Origin: Echinometra lucunter
Lineage: Eukaryota; Echinodermata; Echinoidea; Camarodonta; Echinometridae
Direction: 5' to 3'
NCBI GenBank assembly: GCA_029962745.1
Contig: CM057158.1
Coordinates: forward strand, 6,768,465 to 6,832,464
DNA length: 64,000 nucleotides
The position numbers and the translations under genes were made by a program. The notes under the pieces are model-generated. The model was not told the origin of the DNA. It searched no databases and saw only the letters and a program-made list of their open reading frames with translations. Numbering within the stretch: the first letter of the stretch is position 1; each line of letters starts with the position of its first letter. This document shows positions 1-11,800 of this stretch, piece after piece.

Positions 1-884
1 ATTCTGAATATAGGAATACTTTTTTCTAATCGCATGATTTTATTTTCTTTAAATTGATGATCATTGTGCATATAATTGTATTTATTTTAATAAATTTTCC
101 TACAATAAAAGAAATTCACTTTTACAGAATAGCAACTTTAGCAAAGCTCCATTTTTAATTAAATAATAAAGTAAACATACTGAATTCCTTGAAGCATTGA
201 TTGAAGCCCCTAATTTCAGTGCAAAGAGTTGAATCCTGTTATGAGTGACAGTGTTAACAAGGATGATTATCATAAGATTAGCTTTAGAAATTGGATTTCA
301 TGATTCAATAAAAGTAGTATTATGGATTCTGACAGCAATATCACTTATGTACTGAGATAGTGAAAGCATTTAGGTGCAGGGTGCCGTTGCATAAAGATTT
401 GCTATCATAGTAACTTTGCCATCAATGGTAACTACCATGGTAAAGTTGCTCAACAGCCAATCAAAATCCAGTATTCCATGAAAGTTACCATTGATGGCAA
501 AGTTACTATAATAGCAAGTTTTATGCAACAGCACCCAGATCAGTTATAATTCATAGGAGTAATTGTTATAGGAATTAGGTTGTAAAAAATCATTGTAAAA
601 GTTGTGATTGAGGTACCCCAAATAACCCCCCCCCCCCCAAAAAAAAAAAATAAAAAATAAAAAAAAATAATAATAATAATAAATGAAAAAAACAAAAGAA
701 ATAGAAATTTTAAAAAACTAGAAAAAAACTGTAAAAAAAAGATAAAAATTATGATTGACTTACCAAAATGTTTAGCTGGCTTAAATGGCCTGGGCAATGT
801 AGTAGGTATTTAAAGGAAAAAAAAAATCCTTTCTTGGAAATATGTTTTATGCATCATAATGTGTCTCTTCTCTCCCTCCTTCAG
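1..884 (+). other. Last intron of an unrecognised plus-strand gene
   Basis: No coding sequence is visible here. The stretch ends in a pyrimidine-rich tract and CAG acceptor at 881-884, just before a short open terminal exon. It contains one hairpin element (377-538) and an impure C/A/T-rich low-complexity tract at about 628-760. The upstream part of the gene lies outside the window. Confidence 0.5.
377..538. mobile_element. Hairpin MITE-like element, CTGGG/CCAAT family, copy 1
   Basis: The ends are inverted repeats: left CAGGGTGCCGTTGCATAAA, and right, reverse-complemented, CTGGGTGCTGTTGCATAAA. Inside are nested inverted pairs (ACTTTGCCATCAATGGTAAC and its complement) and the motif CAGCCAATCAAAATCC. 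Five related elements occur in this window. No ORF. It looks non-autonomous and hairpin-forming. Confidence 0.75.
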
Positions 885-976
885 TGTTAAAGGTGCGAAT
901 CAACCGCCCAGCCCGGACCATGGAACCTCCTGCGCCCACAAGCAAGACAGGAGCCCCAGAACCAGTGATGGTGTAA
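885..976 (+). CDS. Terminal coding exon of an unrecognised gene
   Basis: After a good acceptor (cctccttcag) an open frame runs from 887 to a TAA at 974-976. The first two bases complete a codon from the previous exon, so the intron splits that codon after its first base. The 29 complete codons give a proline- and basic-rich tail containing KVRINRPARTMEPP and ending APEPVMV. Local GC is higher than in the surrounding sequence, as expected for coding DNA. I cannot assign the protein from this tail. The exon could be non-coding, but acceptor, frame and the long AT-rich 3' UTR that follows fit together. Confidence 0.5.
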
Positions 977-3900
977 CCGTGGTCGTCTAAAAGCTAGGGA
1001 TCGACGCCATTGGGTTGTGGAAGTCCGTCCAGCTATGCTGAATGGATGTGTGGACAGATGAATTTGGAAGATCAGCTGTTTGTGGATTTTGAATCATATT
1101 GAAGGGTGAGAAACAGAAGGGCATTAACAAAAGGGCATTGACCTAATTCAAGAGGTATGTAATATCATACCCCTGTCACATTAACAAGACTGACAGACAT
1201 TTTGGATGGTATTCTGAAAGCAGTATTATTGTTTAGGTTAGGGACAAAGATGTTGATTGTCATAATAGTGTTAAATTGTGCAGAATAAACTCTTATCATA
1301 GGTGCTTGTGCAGATGTCTCTTAAAACTTCTACTGGAACATAACCAGCTTTGTGCAGATGTTAACCGATGGTTTGGCCTCATTTTAATGTGTTATGACAT
1401 TTAATGTTGTTTTAATAATTGTTAAAACAATTATGTTGTTTTCAGAATAACATCCAAGACCAACAGTAGGCAAAAAAAAAAAAATATTGCATCACCCCAA
1501 GTAGCCATGAACTGATTGGTTTAGAGTTGGTTAGGGGTAGGTTGTATGATGTGACTAAGGTACAACTCTCCTATTACAGCAATGCCCACGATGTCAATTG
1601 CTTCCATGTTTTCTTTCTGGATGGTTGAGGTCAGATTAATGCCCTTTTAACTCTTACCTATTGATATATCATGCCTGCTCGTTGTTGGCTGCTATGCATT
1701 ACCACCATTTGTTTTGTGGTATCAAAGATATAGTATTAACTATTAAGAATGAATACTGGTATTTTTTTATTTGCGAAAATGAAAGACATGCTAGAGTGCT
1801 CACAGTGACACAATGATTTTATTTTACATGTAAAGTGTTTAGTAATGGGCAGGAAAGGAGAGTTTGTCACTCTGTCAGTGATTGATGTAAAAACCACACA
1901 TTCTCACTCATTCTAATATATATAATTATATATACAATCATGCTCTCCTTGAAAACAAGGAGGATATATTGTGAATGATAATGATATTGCTTGCCTGAAA
2001 AAGTGTACATTTCCACCATACACTGATGTTAAGGGTGGTCAAATAACATGTATAGACAGTTGATGGTACCATATTTTTTTAGTTGAAGTGAAATTGTATT
2101 TTGCACCAGTGAACCAAATTTCATCCACAGTGCGTAAATAAAGATTTAATGAAAAAATAGTAATTTTAGTGTTTTACTGCCATTTAGTTGGTAGTCACTA
2201 TTGCAACTCTAATCTGTTTATTTGGCAGTGTGTGCTTATCTGGGCTAATGATTATATGTGTGATGAAAACAAATGGGCAGAAATAAAAAAATAAAAAAAA
2301 TACTATTTTATATTGCAAATATTAGCTTTTTCCTAACTAGGCTAGAATCTTTTTTTCATAATAGAAAATCATGTCATATCATATTAGTGATAAATGGAAG
2401 ATTGTTACCAACAGTGATGAAAATTCAGTGATCTGCAGCATTAAGCACAAATAAATTGATAAGAGTTAAACTGAATATTTGTTATGAAGCTCATTTTGTT
2501 TTGTTCTTTTTTTTTAATTAGAGAAATTTGTAATACTGGCACTTCATGATCATTAATTATTTTTAAAGATGGATTGTAACTTTTTTTTTAAGACTATAAT
2601 AAAGAATTAATATGTGGCATTCATGTATTGCATGTATAATGCCCTAGCCTGGTACTGTCTGTGTTCTCTTCATCTTTTTTTTTTTCTTTTTTTTTAATGT
2701 GAATGTAAGTTATCATTTAGTTAATAGGCCAAAATAAGATGTAGTTTATATCAATTGAGTTAGATTTGTTCATATAGCTGCATCAGTTATAGCTACCCTC
2801 TCTTTCTTCTAAGGAATTAATTTGTATGTCATTTTTTTTCTGCGAGAGTGGAGAATGGAAAAAATGGAAATGTGTATGAGTTTTTTTCTCTTTCTATATA
2901 TGTTTGATGTACCAAGTGGTTATGTAATTAAACCTGTATAGTTCTTATTTTTTCCAGGACACCTTAGATCAAGTTGCATTGGGCTGTTCAAGTAGACATG
3001 CATCAGTCGTATTGTTTTTGTAGAGATATGTAAAATCACATGTTTTCGTTATTGTGTTTGGAGTGAACTGGGAAGATGGAAATACAGAGTGTTTTTTAGT
3101 CACCGTGGAAAATTCATGTTAGGAAGCAGAATTTGATACCAAAGCCAATTTAAATGTGGGTTCGTAGCTGGGCTATTAAGTTGGGGTTCTGGCACTATTT
3201 GTAATTTGCAAGTGTTGAAGAAGTTTTTATTTATTATTTTTTGTAAGAGAGCTTCCCAGGTGTGTGCTTGATGAAGTTGAACATGTATTTAATTGATTCT
3301 AACATCTGTAAATAACCAAATTTGCAACCTGAATGAATGTCAATATGATTATTTGTATATATTGATTATGATATGAATTACCTTATATCCAGCTTTCTTT
3401 ACATTATTATGCAGAAGTGATGTGATTCAATGTTTTTTCTTTGTATTTTTTTCACAAAGTCATTTTTCATTTAAAATTTTTTTTTCATCTCTTTTTTCCT
3501 GTGAATATTACATTATATTTCTTCTCGCATTCATATGCAGACACTTGTAAACGTTGTATTCATATTTCATTCGCTGGTATTTTGGTGAATTTGACCTCAC
3601 AGTGCACAGTGTACCTTCATGTAAATGCACTGGATGTAGAATTCTATTCTTATCATCATTCTCCGCGAAGCTTCTCTGTATTCTAACCCAACCATGTAGT
3701 GCGGTAAAGTGAAGTGCATCGATGTATCTTATGTATGACTATCACAGTGACAATGGAAAATTTGAAACCTGTGTCTGTACTAAAATAAACAGGATGCGTT
3801 GAGGTGTTGAAATAGCATACAGTGAGCATTGTTAAGACCCGATTCATGTCAGCGAAGGCTGAAATAACATGCCATGTTTGATTTATGACTGTAGATATGC

Positions 3901-4240
3901 ATGTGCTCCTTGGTACCTACCATACCCTCTCTGAGTCCATTGTATTCCTAATTTCACAATTGGAGTAGTTGTCTGTAAGTTTGTCTAACATTTGACAGTG
4001 GTTAATACCAGTTTACTGGCAATTTCAGAAATCTCCCTGGACCTAAAAGAAAAAAATAAATAATCCTGTGATGGTGTTTGTTTGCAACATTAAGACATGG
4101 TTATCTTTATAGGCAGGTTATTAATCTCTTTGGAAGAGCTAAAGTTAAGATGATAGATGATTGGGTTATAAAATTATCTCTATGTTACACTTTTAAATGT
4201 CTGTGTATATATGTATTTGTGTCTTAAATAAACAGTAGGG
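977..4240 (+). other. Probable 3' UTR of the gene ending at 976
   Basis: AT-rich sequence with T-runs and no supported coding frame. AATAAA at 2137-2142 is a candidate polyadenylation signal; others occur near 3783 and at 4227-4232, the last being a possible distal end. Extent is inferred, and small ORFs in this stretch are treated as chance. Confidence 0.4.
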
Positions 4241-5340
4241 TATATATTAGAAATTCCATACCATTCTGGCAGGGTTATCAGTGCTTTGCTGAAGAGTGAG
4301 ATTGTTTGAAAAGGGGGGATTTGGTTTGTAGCCCGAAATGACCCTTGAGCTGTGCATATATTTGACCATCATATATATTGTATAACCCACTGTTTGGAGT
4401 AGCATGCAAGAGATTAATACCCAAGTCATTGTGGGTCGTCATTTCGGTGAAAAGATAATTCAAATTGAAGATATGCACCATGTTTATGTCGAGATATGGG
4501 GAAATATTTTAAGCACGATCATGTATATGTGCCAAATACATTGCCATAAAACGATCATGCAGGTTTCTAGTCATCACCCATTTTCAGATCAAGCTATGAA
4601 ATATTTTCCTTCTGTAAGTTGTAACTCTACTGTTGTGAGCAGACTTTGGAAACTACGTGTACAATTATTATTCCCATCTATTCTCTGTAAAGATCGCAAA
4701 AGTTCATATGACTAAGTTGACAGAAAAATATTTGTACAGAATACCATTATGGTTTACAAAGCCAAATTTAATTATATTATACTTTTGTCTTGATATCTAT
4801 AATTGATAAAAACATATATTCTATCCACTCAGACACACTAAAATGATTATTAATGAACTTTGTGCTCATAAGTAGTTTGACATGAACTATTTACATTGTG
4901 TCAAAAAAGTTTTGGTGAGATAACACGTGAACACTGTCATTGAACAAACGGTTATGAATACCTACAGATTTTGAATCAGTAATCAAAGAAATTTGTTACG
5001 ATACCTTAATAACATTTGAAATTGTGACTGGCATAATCTTTTTGAGGTGAATGTAAAGTTGTCCTAAAGATGCAAAGTGATATATCCATATGCACTTAGA
5101 GAGAAATACATGGTATAGAAATTAAGCAATATGTGATATTGAAATAGAGAATATATATATGTATATGATTAAATGTTCAATATTTCATTCACTTCTACCA
5201 GAGTTTTTTTCTTCTTTTTTCTTGCAGTGGGTAGTTCAGAGTTGTGTGTGTTGACAAGTGCTACATGTCAGGATGTGTGGTGGTGTGGATTTTTTTTTTT
5301 AAATTTTTTAATTTTTTAACAATTTCTTTCTTTTCCCTAG

Positions 5341-5518
5341 TCTTCATACCTGCCAACTGTCCCTGTTTAATAGGGACAGTCCCCTATTTTGGGATGAGGA
5401 AAAAGCAACTTTCACCCTTAATGACCCTGTGTCCCAAATTATGTACAAATCTGTCTATAGTAATGTAATAGAAAATTCAGGAATGTACCTATTGACATGC
5501 AGGGTTGGCAGGACTGTA
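5341..5518. mobile_element. Short inverted-repeat element
   Basis: The left end reads CATACCTGCCAACTGTCCC. The right end, reverse-complemented, reads ACAGTCCTGCCAACCCTGC. Just inside the left end is a small hairpin around GGGACAGTCCCC. About 180 bp, no ORF. Interpreted as a decayed non-autonomous element. Confidence 0.5.
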
Positions 5519-5650
5519 TTACATGGATACCTTTCTGTAGAGATTAGTAATAACTAGCTTTCCTTGCAACAAGGTAATTTCACCTGTACTTGTGCACTAT
5601 TGTTTTTGGACCCACACAACCTAGTATAGTTGTAATATGGTAATCTAAGG

Positions 5651-5945
5651 TTAACCCATTTCATACAGAAACTAGGTGGCCCTCTATTAAATCCTAAGGG
5701 AATGAGGAAATTCAGGAGTTTGCAAGTTAAAACCTAATTTCACTTCATGATAGTTTATCAATATACAAGGTCGTAGTGTTGTAAATTTTCATTACTGCCC
5801 CATGTTACAGCCTCTACTATATGTACAACACCATACCAACATGTTTCCTTTCTCTCTCCTCTTGTTAAGCCGGTGACTACTGAATTCTGTAACCCCCACA
5901 GACTTAATACAGGGGCTACCCAATTCCTGTTTGTAATGGGTTAAC
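5651..5945. mobile_element. piggyBac-like MITE (TTAACCC...GGGTTAA)
   Basis: The left end is TTAACCCATTTCATACAG. The right end, reverse-complemented, is GTTAACCCATTACAAACAG. A TTAA target with CCC/GGG termini is the hallmark of piggyBac insertions (family knowledge). About 295 bp, no transposase, so non-autonomous if the assignment holds. A shorter element with the same termini is at 21676-21769. Confidence 0.6.
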
Positions 5946-6144
5946 TTCAGAGACAAGTCCTTGAAGTCGTCTCAAGTCTAATTAAAGACTTCTGGTCTGC
6001 ATAGATGTTTTACAGGACACTCTTAATGGCATATCTCAAACTATAAGTGGTTTGAGAAAAAGCCCATAATACTTTTTTCTTCGATCATCAAAATGTTTGT
6101 TTACTATAAAAACTAATACTGAACACTTACAATTCAAACTATAA

Positions 6145-8872
6145 ATCTCTTTATTACCTTCTCTCCAGAGAATACATATCATTAATTTGGAAAAACTTTG
6201 GAATTAAGCTTCAACAAATGCAAAATAAAATCACCATCTGATGATACATACAGGCAGTGCCCAGTGAAAATACTGTTTTGTGAGTAGCAGCAACACATGT
6301 ACACTTGTACGAATAGTCTGCAATCAAAACAGTAATGATAGTGCATTATAAGCATGGAAAATATTAGAGTACATAGTATTTTCTGGTACAATCACATTTA
6401 AAACAGTTATCCAAGAAATAGGAAAATATCTCTCAACAGCAACTTGGGTAGTGTTACAGAGTTTTCCTAAGAGTAAATCTGCCAGCCAACCCCTTTCACA
6501 AAGTTGTTGGGGTCTGATTTATAGTTTTTCCATGGTACTAATAAGCCAGTTCACGGATACAATATGAGCATGAGCAGATAAAAGTCATTTGGGACAAAAA
6601 TTGAAAACCATTGACACAAATACTTGATACGTGCTAATAATTGTGGACCAATGGTGCATTCCATGATACCCAGGTTGAAGTATTCTTTTTTTAAAAGGGA
6701 AAATAAAAGCTGCACAAGAAGGGACCTCTCCATGTTTAAAATATCTGTGGATATTTGAGGTCATTCAAAACATCAGCTTACTGTAAATTGGCTTATACAT
6801 ACATGTGTAGTTGTCAGTAACAGTAGCTTATTTAATCAGTTGAAAATAGGTCAATTTAACACACTTAAAGGTATCTGGAATATACTAAAGCAGAACTGTT
6901 AATATGGCACTGAAAAACTGCAAATACAATTCATTCTTTTAAAAAAAAAATGTCCTGTAAAAATACTGTAAGACATTGATTGTAATATACAAGTGCTTTA
7001 ATTTCAACTTGGCATTATATGTATGAAACATTTGGGTTACACACACAGACACAAATAATAATTTTAAAAAATACGCAATGATTGCAAAGACAAAGAAAGG
7101 TATTACACCTCAATGGCAAGTAAAACAGAATGTGCAGGAAAAAATGTACACCTACATATAGTTCCATAAGAGTTAAAGAGAAAAAGATCACTTTCATCAA
7201 CAATCCTGAAGAAAAATAAAAACCACCTATAAAAATCTCTCATAAAGGTACTCTGCAAGAAAACCTGTAACAAACTTCAAACCAATACTTTGAAAAGCAA
7301 TGTTGTATAGATATCCCAAAATAAACTCCTACAGACTCTGAAAACTGCATTTTCTCAATAATAAATACATCAAAAAGTGGAATCATCATTTTATACTCAG
7401 TGTGGAATGTATTGAATATTGTAACTTGCAATTATTGGTACCTAATTGCTGCATACATAATTAATATTCCGATTGTTCAAGTATGTGTTCAGTTTTAATA
7501 TTGCCACTTCATTTGGTGTATAAAAAAAAAGAAAAAAAAAGAGATGATGCAGTTAACCTACGCTGATTTAATACCTCTACGTACCCCTGAGAGCCAAACT
7601 TTTGAATTCAGCAGCAACTTCTTTACTTCCCAAGAAAAACTAGGCTATGCAGACCACTCACCTCTAGGACAACCTTCAAAAGCCTTCATACAAGGTTTTG
7701 ACTGTTGCTAGATCAGGACTGACACTCACCCTTTTGCTCACAGGTTTTCCTTCCATATAAAACTTGAGGTAAGTAGGCTAATAGTATTAACTACTATCAA
7801 CTGATACACTGTTGCATTGCTTGAGCACTGCATTGATAAAAAGAAACCTGATTCTCCCTAACCACCTCTCAAACTACTATATTCTTTATACAAACAAATA
7901 TACATATTATCGGGACACAATATGACCAGATTTTTAAACAGATCATGAGTTACTACTTCAATATATACTATTTCCTGATACTTTATTTAATAACCTGACT
8001 TTACTAAGTGACGGCACTCTACAGTCAATACAATGAAAATGTGGTGATTCCTGAATAGCACACAGAGGAAATAATATGTAACAAAAGGGTTTTGTATGTT
8101 ATCTACACTACACACAAATCACTTATATGTTATTGGGAAAGATCGCCTTTTTCCCAAAATCAACAAAATAGTATTTCCATTATGCATATCATTTTAATCA
8201 TCAGTTCTAAATAGTAGGATGTTAAAAATTGAGAAAATGCAGCAATTAGTAAAGTACAATAAGTGAACTTTGACCATATTTTCACTTGTATCTAGTGATT
8301 CTATGTTCGTTAAGTTTATTTTCACAACACATTTTATGCATTAAAAATCAAGAAGTTCTGTGGTAATCATTTTTTCTATCATGAAGAAAAGTATAATATA
8401 TCAATTATAAAAGAAAAAATACATTTAAATTTTGTGATAGTCAACATGAGACTAGTCTGAAGCTGCATCAAATTGTCCAATCAAGATTATTTTATCTCTA
8501 ACACTGACATCGTTCTCCAGTTGATTTTATCTAAGTAAAAAAGTACAAAACACACAAAAAATGATCTTTCTCAAAAAATAGATATTTTACAAATCACTAG
8601 TAATCTACACAGTATGATTTCAGAAATGACCGTCCTTTAATTAGACAATTCTATGTTTTCTTCAAGGATATTTGCAACTTCTGTCAAAACTAAAAACAGA
8701 CCATCTTAGTTTAGGAAACTTCACACATATCAAATGATGGACGGTGATGGTCATTAAGTACATACAAATTTTGAAAATCAGGTAAATGTTATTTTTTAAA
8801 CTTCTCTGCCGATGTAAAAATTAAAATCTAGAGTAAATAAGATGTGTTGCAATAGCAGTCAAGCTTTAAACA
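6145..8872 (-). other. Probable 3' UTR of TMEM64
   Basis: The sequence downstream of the TMEM64 stop is AT-rich with no supported coding frame. On the minus strand an AATAAA lies near 6152-6157 and would end a roughly 2.7 kb UTR. The length is inferred. Confidence 0.4.
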
Positions 8873-11800
8873 TCATACAACATAGGCTGCTTGAATTTCA
8901 TTGCAACTGGAGTTGTGAGAAAACATGGCATCTGTCATGTCAATGCTCATGAATTTTGGTCCATTTTCAGATGGGTGACCTTTGACCTGCTCCTGAGATG
9001 TTCCTGCTGTGTCGAAGGGTAGCGTGTTTGACATGCTTTTGTGATGATCATCTAGCTTTCTGTGAAGCTCTCTCTGTGCTATTCTCAACACATATACTGA
9101 CAGAGCAAAACTGAAAAGTACCTATAAAAAAATAAAAAGAACAGAAATATGAGGGTCCTCTAAATGATTTTAAGATGCATGAAATTAACGAGGTACATGT
9201 ACCCTATATTGTCCTTGCATTCTTATAAGCACTGTTTTCAAAGCTCTTGAAAATATACAGTTAAAACTTAGCCTAAAATCATAAATTTGATTTTAGGGTT
9301 ACAATGTAGTTAAAACCTAATTCAAATATAAACAAGTATAGACAGCTGGGGGGCGTTTCATGAAACAATTAGTCGGTGGTTTTCACTGACTAATTTGCTT
9401 TCAGCCAATCAGATGCGAGTATTTTCAGTAGCTTATAACATTTGTCGGTGACTTTCACCGACAAAACTCTTCATGAAACGCTCCCAGCTGGTCTTCTGTA
9501 AAGATGGTCACAAATAAAATCATGTGCAACTGCAGTGTTATATCTTTCTATTGGATTATCTGGCTTAGTAAGAATTAGCAATATCAGAAAGATCATGCTG
9601 ACCTGTAGAACGAATTAGTCAGAACATGTTAGCACCTGGTATAGGTAGATCTAGATTGTCCTATAGTTACCTGAGCCATGAGGAATAAGGAAGAAGACTG
9701 TTGATCCTTGATATCTTGGACGGAGCGCAGAGACGATCCCATGTAGGAATTGAGGAACTGAGTTGGAAGAAGACCTAGAAATGATGCCACCATGAATGTT
9801 GATACTCGCACATTGGACAACTGTCGATGATAAAAGATGACAAAAGTTTGTATCATGTGTGAAAGAGTTCTTCTAAGACCTTAGTCATACTGCAAAACTG
9901 TCTCAAACTAATCCCAAATCAGCCAATATGGTCTGGTGTCAGTCTGATGTCAGCCTTGTGTCAGCCTGATGTCACTCTGATGACAGTCTGGTGCCGGTCT
10001 GGTGTCGGTCTGGTGTCGGCCTGATGTCGGCCTTATGTCAGTCTGGTGACGGTCAGGTGTCAGTCTGATGTCAGTATGGTGTTGGTCTGGTCTGATGTCA
10101 GTCTGGTGTCACTCCAACGTCGGTCTGGTGTCAGAATCTGGTGTCGATCTGGTGTCGATCTAGGCACCGTTTCATGAAGGTTATCAGCGCTGACAAGTTG
10201 TCAGTTACTGACAGTTACCATAGTAACAGTCAGTGATTAGTGCTTCTCAGCCAATCAAAACCAAGGATTTTACTGAAATTGTCAGTGACTGACAACTTTC
10301 ATGAAACGGTGCCTTGGTGTCTGTCTGATGTTGGTCTGGTGTCGTTCTGGTGTCAGTATGATGTCAGTATGGTGTCGGTCTCATAGAAGTGACTGGGTTA
10401 TTATCATTTAGCATCCATAGCCTATGACCTATCACAGGCGTGTAGCCAGTGGGGGGGGCAATGGGGGCGGTCGCCCCCCCCCCCCCAAAAAAAAAAAAAC
10501 GGGGGGAAAAAAAAGGAAGAAAAAAGAAAGAAAAAAGCATGAGCGAGAAAAGAAAAAGGTAAGAGAACGTAAGAAGAGTTGAAGCAGACAAGAAACAATG
10601 ACAAAGAAACGTCAGAGCTTCCGCGCTTTGCGCAGGAGGGGGGAAACTGCACCCTCCCCCCTAGGAGCGCGCTTTGGGCATTCACTACCGCCGCCCCCCC
10701 CCCCAAAAAAAAAAAAAAGAAATCCTAGCTACGCCACTGACCTATCAAGCTTGGCTATAAAATGAAGTTTAATCTAGACTTACTTCAAAGGAAACATGTT
10801 TACAATTTTTTTGCATAACCAGACGCTGATAACAGGATAACAACTGTTTATGTGATAATATATGTAGATAAACCAGACCAGCAGACCTTGACAGAAAAGA
10901 CCCTAAATCTTTTTTTTTATATATTAAACTTGAATGGAAAGTAACTACTTTTCAATCTGAATAAAAAAATGAAAAGGCACAAATCTAAGCTTTAAACATG
11001 AAAAACAGATGTGCAGACATACAAATATAAAAAGTTACTTTACCTCTTCTGCCTAGTAATATAGAACAACACACTTTCCAAAATAGGAAAATATGCAAGT
11101 GGCCTGATTTCCATGAAGTATACTTACTGCAAAGACTCCATTTTGTATCCCAAATGGTATCGGGGTCAACCTTGTCAGAGCTATGACCTGAAATCCATGA
11201 TCCCCTTCCACCACCCTTACAATCATTTCCAGCTTGTCGTTCATCAGGTTCTGTCTGATTAACGAACTCAGTAATGTCCTACACACCAGCAATGCACACA
11301 CAGATCCTATGGCTACAGTTACTATAACGACGAATGTTCCAAAGGTGGGACCGAAGCGATAACCTGCGACAACGTTGACAAGGATGTAGCCCCAGGTCAT
11401 GGGGAAGGAGAGGAAGATGAAGAGGACAAGAAAGAGCAGAAAGCTCTCCGCATCACCAGAGTCGAGCAGCCATGATAAAATTAGCTCCACCTGAAAAGAT
11501 TACAGAAAGGAAAGAAATGTGTAGCAAAAGCAATAATCTAATTCATGGGCAGTCATAACTAGAAATGATTTATTTCATAAAGAGGTGGGATAACAGAACA
11601 TAGGTATAGAAAGTTAGAGGAAATGAGAATTAGAGAAGTTGAAGACATCTGAAAGATAGATGGAAGAGAGTGAGCAAGAGAGCAAAGAAGGGCTAGAATG
11701 GCACCACTTTTTAATGAAAAAAAAAGGCCCTACTATGTTACGTATGAGCCCTAAACGGGAGGGGCAATGAAAAGTCGCTTTGGTCGGTATTTGGTTGGTT

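Larger units (their letters stand above)
4241..6140. other. Intergenic stretch between convergent genes
   Basis: No coding evidence beyond short chance ORFs. It holds two inverted-repeat elements (5341-5518 and 5651-5945). It separates the candidate distal poly(A) site of the plus gene from the candidate poly(A) site of the minus-strand TMEM64 gene. Confidence 0.4.

Noticed and set aside
3441..4715. Small frames in the 3' UTR of the first gene
   Set aside because: AT-rich chance frames without homology or context.
10364..10706. Overlapping 75- and 94-aa frames
   Set aside because: They lie in the GC-run mobile element and consist largely of homopolymer translation.
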